Assembly (NCBI GenBank): GCA_910578075.1
Contig: CAJTPK010000016.1
Coordinates: 1 to 64,000 of the forward strand
Reading direction: 5' to 3'
Origin: an uncultured Muribaculaceae bacterium
GTDB taxonomy: Bacteria > Bacteroidota > Bacteroidia > Bacteroidales > Muribaculaceae
DNA length: 64,000 nt
In this document: piece by piece, positions 47,348 through 55,353 of the stretch
How positions within the stretch are numbered: position 1 is the stretch's first letter
Layout: each line of letters begins with the position of its first letter
The notes under the pieces: model-generated
Seen by the model: only the letters and a program-made list of their open reading frames with translations
The model's database searches: none
What the model was told of the DNA's origin: nothing
Translations under genes and position numbers: made by a program

Positions 47348-48717
47348 TCGAATCCGGTATCGTCTATGAAACGTATCTGGTATATGATGTCTCCAGTCGT
47401 GTCTTTGGGAGATTTCTCCACTATTGCCTCTGTTCCGCTGTAGTCGCCCCCGATTATTATGACACGGTCATCGGGTTTTAACTCCACTGTGCCCAATGGA
47501 TATAGCTTGGAGTCGGATGTGAACTGCCCGATAACCTGCTGGAAGGTTTCCATTGCATTGCGGGAGATGACTGCATACGGACAGTCGCGACGCGAACGGT
47601 CGCGCATACACCATGCGATGTCACCCACATGATGCATGATAGGAGCGATGTCGGTTGATCTGGTTTTTATAAAGACAATGCCCGGAATCAGCGGCTTGTC
47701 TTTGTATACCATCTTGCGTCCGATTTTATGCGCTATCTCCTCACATGGATAGAAGGTGTCGGGTGTGGGCAATGTTTCTCTGAATATGTCGAATCGGTTT
47801 TTCAACGTGGAGAATTTAACACCTTGCCGTAGTCTCATCACATGCCAACGTTTTGGGTTCTCAACCAAAACAGTTCTGATGTTGCCGAATATATCTTTCT
47901 GCTCATATCCGTTAGTATCCGTGCCTGAGACAATCTGAAGTAAAGGGTGATTCCGATTGAAGACGGATGCTATAGTTGATGCGCGGTAGCCGCATCTAAG
48001 AGCGGTGCCTATCCACAGGTTTGTCAGGCTGTCAGATACATTGCCGGAAATGGGTATCCCTCTATAGCGTAGCAGCGATAGAATCTTCTTTTCAGCCTTA
48101 TGTCTTATCTGCGATGGTGTGGTGGCTGACTGTCCAAGCGGAAAAATATAACTTTTCCGGGAAGAGACATGTCTTTCAGCAAATTCTCTGCATTCCGGCG
48201 GAAGCGTATCGAGGTCTTTCTTTTTGAGATAAAGCGTATCTTCCAGGCTTATATCAGGATAAATTAGAGAGAGTATGGCAATGTCAGTATAAATAGCTAT
48301 CTCTCCATTCTGCTTATCTGAGGTTCTGACCATAGTCAATAGCCTTGAGAGGTCCGAATCCGAGACCGGTATGAACGATTCTGTTGCTTTGAAAACTCTT
48401 ACCTTTTCCTTTAGAGAGCGAAATGAATAATCCGGGAAAAGAGTTTTCTCAATAGCTGCGCCAAGTATACTGCAAAGATTATCAAGATAATATGATGCAG
48501 TCTTAATGGAGATGCCGGTTGCAATCATGTCAACAAACCAATCACCGAGAATTCGATCCGTTTCACCGAATATATTTGCGGCATCCTCACCTGCAAAGGT
48601 TAGGAAAGAGCGCACAGCTTTGGTATATGCGGAGCATGTGGCAGAAGAAAGAGAAGTGGGAAATTGTCGGAGAAAATCCGAAAGGTCTGAGAAATTATAA
48701 GGCAGATTGTCAGCCAT
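47305..48717 (-). CDS. Fusion of degenerate tyrosine-recombinase fold with NusG-like antiterminator
   Basis: A 470-residue protein. ATG 48717 (MADNLPYNFSD) is the first ATG; a TTG-started frame would add five residues. Residues about 8-95 look like the SAM-like core-binding domain of phage integrases, and 105-270 like the catalytic domain, but the R..HxxR..H/W..Y residues are not seen. From about 288 a NusG N-terminal (NGN) domain starts (RWHVMRLRQGVKF), with PGIVFIKT, and then a KOW motif (DDRVIIIGGDYSGTEAIVE, about 415-435). Bacteroides capsule operons begin with NusG-like UpxY antiterminators, so this is probably the locus-specific antiterminator. The recombinase part may bind DNA or RNA without cutting. 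Confidence 0.8.
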   Translation of the reverse strand: MADNLPYNFSDLSDFLRQFPTSLSSATCSAYTKAVRSFLTFAGEDAANIFGETDRILGDWFVDMIATGISIKTASYYLDNLCSILGAAIEKTLFPDYSFRSLKEKVRVFKATESFIPVSDSDLSRLLTMVRTSDKQNGEIAIYTDIAILSLIYPDISLEDTLYLKKKDLDTLPPECREFAERHVSSRKSYIFPLGQSATTPSQIRHKAEKKILSLLRYRGIPISGNVSDSLTNLWIGTALRCGYRASTIASVFNRNHPLLQIVSGTDTNGYEQKDIFGNIRTVLVENPKRWHVMRLRQGVKFSTLKNRFDIFRETLPTPDTFYPCEEIAHKIGRKMVYKDKPLIPGIVFIKTRSTDIAPIMHHVGDIAWCMRDRSRRDCPYAVISRNAMETFQQVIGQFTSDSKLYPLGTVELKPDDRVIIIGGDYSGTEAIVEKSPKDTTGDIIYQIRFIDDTGFEWHIPKDQRLLRKL

Positions 48718-48862
48718 TTGGTACGCAGGCAATTTCTAACATTTCTAAAAGTAAAGACAATTCTCATCGTCCCTCCGTTGGCAGGGTAAGGTCTCTGATC
48801 CAACGATGGTGAACAACAGATATGTCTTGCAAGTTCAGCACTCCTTAAGTAACTGTAAAATC

Positions 48863-48887
48863 AAGTATCTCTTCGCAAGAGATACTT
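48863..48887 (-). promoter_or_regulatory. Leader hairpin upstream of the NusG-like fusion
   Basis: AAGTATCTCTT pairs with AAGAGATACTT around a CGC loop, 11 bp. It would be among the first 30 bases of the transcript from the promoter at 48897-48928, about 150 bases before the fusion gene. The same stem occurs at 49701-49725. A second possible stem in the leader pairs CGTTGG (48776) with CCAACG (48800). Confidence 0.55.
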
Positions 48888-48896
48888 ATTCGGCTG

Positions 48897-48928
48897 CAAA
48901 ATTAACAATTCTCTGTGAAATACACAAA
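48897..48928 (-). promoter_or_regulatory. Consensus promoter of the exopolysaccharide locus
   Basis: TAATTTTG (48904 to 48897) and TTTG (48928 to 48925) with a 20-base spacer on the minus strand, a perfect match. No recombinase-type inverted repeats flank it closely, so it does not look like an invertible promoter. Confidence 0.72.
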
Positions 48929-49758
48929 TGCATCTCCTTGCATTTTTTACTACACTTTAATCACAAATGTTTATAACGTTATAACTCAAACGACCATTAT
49001 AACCATTGAAACCATTAAAAAGCTCCGCTTTTCTTAAGACACGAATTTATGTAGACCACAGTCCCACAGAACCATAGCATAGAGGCAATATTATAATTTT
49101 TGTGTCCGGTAAAAATTTTAATCACGCAGAGGCGCGGAGGCGCAAAGTGTTTATGCCGCTCAATTCGGCGCAGATGTCGTTCCACTCCTGCGGAGACACA
49201 AAGTCTGATGCAATAATTTCGCAGCGAAATCCCGAAGGGATGGAAAAATTATAACACCACATCGAGCGGGGCAAGGAACGCAGCCCTGCGAAGGTGTGGT
49301 GTAACCCAAGGCGCGTCAAACGGCTTCGAAGAAGTCGACCAATTATATTGTGCATCCGTTGTTTAATCGACTTCTTCGAAGCCGTGGCCTGTCTCGGCAT
49401 ATAACACCACACCATCGATGGATTTCGTTCCTCATCCATCTCGATGTGGTGTTATAATTGTTCCATCCCTTCGGGATTTCGTATCTAAAACAGTGTGGCT
49501 CTATTGTCGCATATCTGCTATGGTCCTTTGGGACTCTGGTCTACACCTTTAGCCTCAAACAAAAAAGCGGAGCTTTTGAATGGTTATAATGGTTTACAAA
49601 ATTTGGTTTAAAATACTGATATAGATATGGTTATTATTGGTTATAATGGTTTGATTAAAAGTGTATTATTATTGATTGATGATGATTGGGAATGGTTTGA
49701 TAGTATCTCTTGCGAAGAGATACTAACGGGATCTGACAGCAAATGAGGATGTTGAGGG

Positions 49759-51558
49759 CTATGGTTTGAATGGGCTTGCCGGTGTGATGCGGAAGATGGT
49801 GCCTTCGATCAAGGAGACGTATAGGTCGCGGGTGTGAGGGTCGCTTTCTATGCCGTTTATCTCGCTTGCGCCCAGTGTCGCGCTCCAGATAACAGATTTT
49901 GTCTGAGAGTCTATCGCGGTGACTATGCCGCGACGTGAGCCTACATAAATAATCCCTTCCTTCTCTATTATCGGACATGGTGCATGATCATAACCTATTC
50001 CCATGTCGACTGTCCATAATTCATAGAATTCCGGTGATGTGGCGTCTACAGCCACAAGTTCTCCATCCATTGTCTTGGCATATACTCGAGTGCCATCCGC
50101 GCTGTGTCCGAGGCTTTCACGGTAGCGATGGCTGTTGTCGCGCCATATGGTTTTGCCATTTTGGCGGTCGATGGCTGTCATGTATCTGTCAGGTGCGACG
50201 ATGATCACCTTATCGGCCGCTATCACCGGCACTACATTGCCCGGACTGTACATATTCGCTGTCCTGCCATTGTTCCATATCCATTTGAGTTTACCGGAAG
50301 AGCGGTCAAGGCAGCGGAGGTTTGTATCCCATGCTCCGAAAATGATATCATTACCGTTCGCAGCAGGCTCGCCCTGACAATAATTTGCGATGGAATCATA
50401 TTGCCATTTCAGATTGCCAGTATTGGCATCTCTCACTTCAAAGCGTTTGTAACCACCTTGTAAATAAAGATCGCTGTCGCTCAGACCATCGGCAACATAC
50501 GGACCCTCCTTTGATTTAATATCCTTGATCAACTTTCCGTCATGGCAGTTTGCCAGCAATATGCCGGAAGAGTAGGGGATAGCCACCAGACCGCGCTTAA
50601 GTAGTGTCATTCTTGAAAACACAGCGGTATTGTTCGGTGTCGGTATATCCCACTTTATCTTACCGCTGGTTTTGTCAAGGCATTTCGCTCTACCTAATGA
50701 TGTTCCGAAATATATGTTATCTTTGTCTATAGCCAGCCGGGTAAATACAGATGCGCTGTCGCCCCATATCTTGGTTATGCTTCGCGCCGCGGCTCCTCCA
50801 CGGTTAGCGAGCGCGAAGATTCGTTTCCGTTCCTTTCCGAGTTGTTTGTCGTATATGATTGTCCAGTCAGGTGTCACTTCCACTACAGCATAACCATGGT
50901 TTCCTTTCCCTGCGTTGAGGCATCGTGTCATTGCCGCCTCCATGTCATCAACATCATATCGCAGCCATCGGTGGTAATGGCCGTTGATATGTGCAATAAC
51001 GGGGAATGATGACAGTGTGGAAGCGTATTCACGATAGTTATCAAGATCATTTTCGCGAATTGGATAATGATTGAAAGATAGCACACGCATTCCCGGAGTG
51101 CATTGCTCCGAGAGCATCTTTCTAAGCCAGTGAAGATCTTCCTGTTTTATATGTCCATCGCCCATCTTCATATACGGTCCGCAATTGATACCCACAATTA
51201 TCAGAGAATCATAACGCGCTATAAACCTGTCCGCACCGAAGATGTCTGTGAAAGTTTTTGTTGCGCTCTGGCTCCAGTTGTTTTCATGATTTCCGGGAAG
51301 CACATGCAGAGGCCATTTGATTCCCCTCAGGATATCAGCCACATTCTCAAGCTCGTTGTCTGCACCTTCGTTAGTGAGGTCACCATTCACAATCACAGCA
51401 TCATATGGGGATGTATTGATCTCCTTGACCGCTACACGAAGCAGGGAGTCGTTGGTATTTCCTGGTGTTACGTGTATATCGCTCAATACGGCGAAGCGTT
51501 GGGAGGCAGCCGGGAATACGGCTGTGAATATGATGATAAGGTTAATTAGGAATTTCAT
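49759..51558 (-). CDS. Exported metallophosphoesterase fused to PQQ-like beta-propeller
   Basis: A 599-residue protein with a signal peptide (about 1-19, ending AASQR). The calcineurin-like phosphoesterase domain (about 20-225) keeps all metal motifs: SDIH, NGDLTN, PGNHEN and GHYHRW. From about 270 to 595 a PQQ/YncE-type beta-propeller follows, with blades such as CLDKTSGKIKWDI, AIDRQNGKTIWRD and AIDSQTKSVIWSA. It acts in the periplasm or on the surface. The substrate (nucleotide, phospholipid or other phosphoester) cannot be told. It is transcribed divergently from the nitroreductase. Confidence 0.88.
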   Translation of the reverse strand: MKFLINLIIIFTAVFPAASQRFAVLSDIHVTPGNTNDSLLRVAVKEINTSPYDAVIVNGDLTNEGADNELENVADILRGIKWPLHVLPGNHENNWSQSATKTFTDIFGADRFIARYDSLIIVGINCGPYMKMGDGHIKQEDLHWLRKMLSEQCTPGMRVLSFNHYPIRENDLDNYREYASTLSSFPVIAHINGHYHRWLRYDVDDMEAAMTRCLNAGKGNHGYAVVEVTPDWTIIYDKQLGKERKRIFALANRGGAAARSITKIWGDSASVFTRLAIDKDNIYFGTSLGRAKCLDKTSGKIKWDIPTPNNTAVFSRMTLLKRGLVAIPYSSGILLANCHDGKLIKDIKSKEGPYVADGLSDSDLYLQGGYKRFEVRDANTGNLKWQYDSIANYCQGEPAANGNDIIFGAWDTNLRCLDRSSGKLKWIWNNGRTANMYSPGNVVPVIAADKVIIVAPDRYMTAIDRQNGKTIWRDNSHRYRESLGHSADGTRVYAKTMDGELVAVDATSPEFYELWTVDMGIGYDHAPCPIIEKEGIIYVGSRRGIVTAIDSQTKSVIWSATLGASEINGIESDPHTRDLYVSLIEGTIFRITPASPFKP

Positions 51559-51562
51559 GCTG

Positions 51563-51589
51563 CAAAATTAATAAAAATGATTACTTTTG
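51563..51589. promoter_or_regulatory. Divergent back-to-back -7 boxes in an inverted repeat
   Basis: Minus strand TAATTTTG (51570 to 51563) serves the metallophosphoesterase, and plus strand TACTTTTG (51582-51589) serves the nitroreductase. They lie in the inverted repeat GCTGCAAAA...TTTTGCAGC. The -33 boxes are not clear on either strand. Confidence 0.45.
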
Positions 51590-51623
51590 CAGCTACAACT
51601 CATATACTTTAATAAGATTCCTT

Positions 51624-52373
51624 ATGATAGATAAATATTTTACAGACCGTGCTACAGTGCGTGATTTCTCCGACCGGGAGGTATCACCGGTGCTTATTAA
51701 TGAGATGCTTGAAGCGGCGGCACATGCTCCCACTAATGGCAATATGCAGCTTTACAGTGTGATTATAACTCGCGATGGAGCGCGAAAAAGGCTGCTTGCT
51801 CCTACGCATTTCTCGCAGCCGGCTTCAGTCGGAGCAAATGTGTTGTTGACATTCTGTGCGGATTTCAACCGTTTCGTAAAATGGTGCGAGGCAAGCGATG
51901 CAAAGCCGGGTTACGATAATTTCCAGTCGTTCATGTCGGCTGTTTTTGATACAATTATTCTTGCTCAGCAATTCTGCACTATAGCCGAAAAAGAGGGTCT
52001 TGGAACATGTTATCTGGGAACTACCGCCTATAACGCCCCGCAGATTGCAGAGATTCTGGAGCTTCCCGAAAGAGTTGTGCCAGTCATAACTGTTGCATTG
52101 GGTTACCCGGCTTCCGAGCCTCAGAAATCCGACCGCATCCCGGCATCTGCTTTCATTCATGATGAAGTTTACAAGGATTATACTCCTGAAAGTATAAAGG
52201 AGATATATGCAGAGAAGGAGTCAAGAGAGGATAGCCGTCAATTTATAGAAGAGAACGGCAAACAGACCCTTGCGCAGGTCTTCACGGATGTCCGTTATCC
52301 TAAAGATACAAACGAGATATTCTCCAAAATCTACCTCGACTTCATCCGCAAACAACGTTTCGATATTCTCTAA
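51624..52373 (+). CDS. Nitroreductase-family FMN oxidoreductase (NfsA-like)
   Basis: A 249-residue flavoprotein. DRATVRDFSDREV and AAAHAPTNGNMQLY are the FMN-binding start of the NfsA/FRP group, GLGTCYLGTTAYN is the second flavin segment, and VPVITVALGYPASEPQKSDR is the conserved strand and loop after it. It is an NAD(P)H-dependent reductase of nitro compounds, quinones or flavins in the cytoplasm. The C-terminal 50 residues are charged and helical. It ends before a palindromic terminator-like region. Confidence 0.9.
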   Translation: MIDKYFTDRATVRDFSDREVSPVLINEMLEAAAHAPTNGNMQLYSVIITRDGARKRLLAPTHFSQPASVGANVLLTFCADFNRFVKWCEASDAKPGYDNFQSFMSAVFDTIILAQQFCTIAEKEGLGTCYLGTTAYNAPQIAEILELPERVVPVITVALGYPASEPQKSDRIPASAFIHDEVYKDYTPESIKEIYAEKESREDSRQFIEENGKQTLAQVFTDVRYPKDTNEIFSKIYLDFIRKQRFDIL

Positions 52374-52407
52374 CCATAACAAGCAAGCACATGTAAGTTT
52401 ATTGTAG

Positions 52408-52510
52408 ATCAAACCATTAAAACCATTTAAAACCATTTTATTCTTCGATGATTGACCTTCAAGGCGCAACCGGAAGATAAAATGGTTTTAAATGGTTTTA
52501 ATGGTTTGAT
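52408..52510. repeat. Perfect 34-bp inverted repeat with ACCATT units (convergent terminator region)
   Basis: 52408-52441 is the exact reverse complement of 52477-52510, with a 35-base spacer. Each arm contains three ACCATT (or AATGGT) units. It lies between the convergent nitroreductase and the small helical protein, so it may stop transcription from both sides. The same AACCATT units occur in the nested repeat region at 49.0 and 49.6 kb. Confidence 0.8.
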
Positions 52511-52550
52511 TTATAACGTGCTGATTTGCTCGTTTGTAATGGTTTTAGAA

Positions 52551-52817
52551 TCAGTCGTCTGCCTTGCCAAAGCCGAATATGCCTTTGCCGTCGGTTTTGT
52601 CTTCTACGAAATCCTCAATTTTATCAGTGATGTCGCCGAGAAAATCTTTTCCTTTCTCTATATATTCCTTGCCTTGACCATTCTGAATCCAGTCTTTTGC
52701 CTGGTTCACTTTGTCTTGCACGTCCGGACTATTGAGGAATTCCTCAGCCTTGCCTTTAAGCTCTTCCGCCTGACCCTTAAGCTGGTCGGCCTTTCCTTTT
52801 AATTCGTCGATGTTCAT
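52551..52817 (-). CDS. Small helical CsbD-like protein
   Basis: An 88-residue highly charged protein with heptad-like repeats (DELKGKADQLKGQAEELKGK) and an acidic C-terminus with a short GIFGFGK tail. The LKGKA-type repeats recall CsbD/LEA-like stress proteins, but no firm match can be claimed. It is probably soluble and largely coiled-coil. It stands alone between the palindrome and the TolC-like gene. Confidence 0.6.
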   Translation of the reverse strand: MNIDELKGKADQLKGQAEELKGKAEEFLNSPDVQDKVNQAKDWIQNGQGKEYIEKGKDFLGDITDKIEDFVEDKTDGKGIFGFGKADD

Positions 52818-52898
52818 AATATGTGTTTTTAATGGTTTTTATTGTTTTTCATTAAAAACACAGTTCCGGCGCATTGTGTTAGCTAAAGACTTCTCACT

Positions 52899-54221
52899 TT
52901 AATCATTATTAACAGTTCTGCGCGCCTCTTTGTAGAACATCAGGATGCGATGGCGCATCAGGTATTCGTAATATGCCTGTATGCGTGTGACTTCCGTGCG
53001 GAAGAGGTTGTTTTTAGCCTGCTCATAGTCTGCCTGCGTAGCCCGTCCGAGATTGAAGCGTTCGCGTGTGGAATCGAATGAGAGCCGAGTCTTCTCCAGA
53101 GTCTCTTCCGATGTTAGATATCTGTCTCTTGCCCCTGTCGCCTGGTAATAAGCCAACTGGATGTCTTTGTAGAGGTCGAGGGAGCGCTGGTCGAGGTCAA
53201 GCTTGGCGCTTGTCTGCTGCAACTTTGCGCGGCGCACGCTGTTGCGTGTGTTGAAACCGTCAAAGATCGGTATGGAGAGGGAGAATCCGAGATAAGTCTG
53301 GAAATTATGGCGCATCTGTGCGGAGAAGGCTTCGTTGTCGAATCCTCCCAGACGGTAATAGCTCGATCCGAGACCTGCGTTGAACCGGAGTGTTGGTATA
53401 TATCCGGATTTGGCATAAGATATTCTCTGGTCAGCCACTTTGATTGCCTGTCTTGCGCTGAGTATGCTGTTATTGTTTAGCATTGCGGAATTATATACAT
53501 CCTCCGGACCGGGTATTGACGGCAGTAACTGACCAAGCGGGAGCACATCGAACCCTTCTACTGATGGTAGTTGCAGAAGATTAGCGAGATTTACCAACGC
53601 TGTCTGGGTGTCGTTTGCCGATGTGATTATTTGAAGCTTATCCTGTGCCGCAACTGCTTCAAGGTCATAGATTGTTGCCTCTGCTGCTTTCCCGGCTTCG
53701 ATCATGGTCTTCTGGCGTTCAACCTCAAAAGCCGACAGATCTGCCTGTGAACGTGCGCTTTGTTCCACTTCCTTGCAGTAGAGCACCTGAAGATACTGTG
53801 AAATCACATTGAGCGCGACATTATCTTTCGCAGCTTCATTATCGAACACATATTGTTGCAGCGAAAGCTTGGAAAGCTTCAGGTTGCGGTATTCCGCCAT
53901 CCCTTGAAACAAGGGTAGGCTCAATCCTGCGCTCCATCCGAAATTGGACGTGTTTCGATCTGCATATGTATTCTGGGCGGTAAGACCGCGTCCGAAATTG
54001 AACTGTTGTGAGGCAGATGCATCAAGTGTCGGAAGGAAACGGTCTTTTGCCTCAATTATTCCTTGCTCACCTTCACGGATCTGCAGCTCTCGTTGCAGCA
54101 CATTGATGTTGTGGGAAATCGCATAGGAAATGCAGCTGTCGAGCGACCAAGCCTCCGCAGATGCGGTAGCCGGGGATGCGATCAGCGCAACAGTAATTAT
54201 ATGTTTAGAAATATTATTCAT
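52899..54221 (-). CDS. TolC-family outer-membrane efflux protein
   Basis: A 440-residue exported protein (signal peptide about 1-22, ending ASA) with two OEP repeats of long coiled coil; the regions with QQFNFGRGLTAQN and LGFSLSIPIFDGF mark the barrel strands of each repeat. The end, RTVNND, is short. It is the last gene of the adaptor/permease/ATPase operon and forms the outer channel for the exporter. It begins 4 bases after the adaptor's stop. Confidence 0.92.
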   Translation of the reverse strand: MNNISKHIITVALIASPATASAEAWSLDSCISYAISHNINVLQRELQIREGEQGIIEAKDRFLPTLDASASQQFNFGRGLTAQNTYADRNTSNFGWSAGLSLPLFQGMAEYRNLKLSKLSLQQYVFDNEAAKDNVALNVISQYLQVLYCKEVEQSARSQADLSAFEVERQKTMIEAGKAAEATIYDLEAVAAQDKLQIITSANDTQTALVNLANLLQLPSVEGFDVLPLGQLLPSIPGPEDVYNSAMLNNNSILSARQAIKVADQRISYAKSGYIPTLRFNAGLGSSYYRLGGFDNEAFSAQMRHNFQTYLGFSLSIPIFDGFNTRNSVRRAKLQQTSAKLDLDQRSLDLYKDIQLAYYQATGARDRYLTSEETLEKTRLSFDSTRERFNLGRATQADYEQAKNNLFRTEVTRIQAYYEYLMRHRILMFYKEARRTVNND

Positions 54222-54225
54222 TGTC

Positions 54226-55326
54226 TCAATTCTTTACGATACTTCCGCGAAGGGGAGTCTTCTTTGTGATACCCTTTGATTTAACCTGTACCATTATACC
54301 GTTGGATATGCCGGCTGTGAATTCCTTACGTTCGAATTTTTGCTGTGGAACGGAATCCTTAAGCACATATACATATGCCTTGTCTCCATCATATTCCACC
54401 ACGCTTTCGGGAACAGCGAGTGTGCTGTCTGCCTTTTCGAGGATTACATTGGCATTCGCGCTGTATCCGGCACGTAGTTTGGCATTCTCCTCTATGCTCA
54501 GGGCAGCTTTCACCTCGAAGGTATTCGTGCCGTTCTCATCCGAAGCCATAGGAGCTATCTTCTCAATTACAGCTGGGAAGTCTGAGCCGCTTATGGCACC
54601 TACAGAGATTCTCACGCCCATACCTTCGCTTAATAGATCAACCTCTGTCTCATCTACTTTACCTTTGAATATAAGATCTGTCATGTCGGCGACTTTGGCT
54701 ATGGTTGTGCCATCGTTGAAAGTGTTGGCCTGGATTACTGAAGTTCCGACCTTTACCGGAACCTCCAGCACCACACCTGTCACAGTGGAACGTACCAGGG
54801 TGTTGGAACCTTGTGCGTTAGCTGCCGAAACGCCATCGCGTACGATTGTGAGCTGGTCGCGGGTCTGATCGAGTTCCCTTTTTGCTCTCTCGTATGCCGC
54901 AAGGTCTGTCTCGTATTTCTCTCTGCTTTCATATTTCTTCTCGTAAAGCTGACGGGTACGTTCATAGTTCAATCCCGCCTCTTTAAGGGATATTTCAGCC
55001 AATGCCACACGGTTTTCCGCAGATGACAGTTGTGCCTCTTCCGGAATAACCTTGATCTTGGCAATGATGTCGCCGTTGTTCACATGGTCGCCCGCTTCGA
55101 CAAGAATTTCGCTGATGATTCCTGAGATTTGCGGTTTGATTTCGATTTCATCGCGTGGCTCGATCTTGCCTGTGAGCACTGTCACACGCTCAATGTTTTC
55201 CTCAGAAGGATATTCAATTGAATATACCTCTTCCTTATCTTTTGAATTCATGTAAAGATACACGAATGTGCCTGCGAAAATCAGGGCGACAATCACCCAA
55301 AGAAAGATTTTAAAGAACTTTTTCAT
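54226..55326 (-). CDS. Periplasmic adaptor (HlyD/MacA-like)
   Basis: A 366-residue membrane-fusion protein with an N-terminal transmembrane anchor (about 7-27). A lipoyl-like half (EIKPQISGIISEILVEAGD) is followed by an alpha-helical hairpin (about 105-185), the second lipoyl half (VRSTVTGVVLEVPVKVG) and beta-barrel and membrane-proximal domains. It links the MacB-like permeases to the TolC-like channel. It starts 27 bases after the permease gene's stop, across a copy of the 17-base motif. Confidence 0.9.
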   Translation of the reverse strand: MKKFFKIFLWVIVALIFAGTFVYLYMNSKDKEEVYSIEYPSEENIERVTVLTGKIEPRDEIEIKPQISGIISEILVEAGDHVNNGDIIAKIKVIPEEAQLSSAENRVALAEISLKEAGLNYERTRQLYEKKYESREKYETDLAAYERAKRELDQTRDQLTIVRDGVSAANAQGSNTLVRSTVTGVVLEVPVKVGTSVIQANTFNDGTTIAKVADMTDLIFKGKVDETEVDLLSEGMGVRISVGAISGSDFPAVIEKIAPMASDENGTNTFEVKAALSIEENAKLRAGYSANANVILEKADSTLAVPESVVEYDGDKAYVYVLKDSVPQQKFERKEFTAGISNGIMVQVKSKGITKKTPLRGSIVKN

Positions 55327-55336
55327 ATGTGGTAAA

Positions 55337-55353
55337 AAGTTTAAATGAGTTCA
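55337..55353 (+). repeat. Dispersed 17-base motif, copy 3
   Basis: AAGTTTAAATGAGTTCA, in the gap between the adaptor and permease genes, read on the strand opposite to those genes. Confidence 0.55.

Larger units (their letters stand above)
48863..49725. repeat. Nested inverted-repeat region, about 860 bases, non-coding
   Basis: Going inward: identical 11-bp hairpins at 48863-48887 and 49701-49725; arms 48993-49032 and 49561-49593, sharing ACCATTATAACCATT and AAAAGCTCCGCTTTT with an 11-base insertion; an imperfect pair with GTAGACC...ACCATAGC at 49051-49077 and 49517-49543; arms 49226-49266 and 49440-49480 (40 of 41 bases match); a pair GGTGTGGTGT/ACACCACACC at 49293 and 49404; and a perfect 18-bp pair 49321-49338 / 49367-49384. 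The 105-codon minus frame at 49122-49439 follows these arms and is not taken as a gene. The region lies between the NusG fusion promoter and the metallophosphoesterase. Confidence 0.75.

Noticed and set aside
47305..48717. Mobile-element integrase (prophage or conjugative element marker)
   Set aside because: The catalytic residues are not seen and the C-terminus is NusG-like, so it is not evidence of an integrated element; no attachment-site repeats were found.
48897..48928. Invertible capsule promoter
   Set aside because: No pair of short inverted repeats flanking the promoter at a suitable distance was seen, and the neighbouring symmetry lies to one side only.
49122..49439. 105-codon frame in the nested repeat region
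   Set aside because: It follows the palindrome arms and has no family features; such frames arise in repeat DNA.
48990..49610. CRISPR array (repeated AACCATT words)
   Set aside because: No regular spacing or unique spacers, and the words are arranged as inverted arms.
54221..54868. 215-codon frame antisense to the adaptor gene
   Set aside because: Low-complexity Ser/Thr-rich shadow of the HlyD-like coding sequence.
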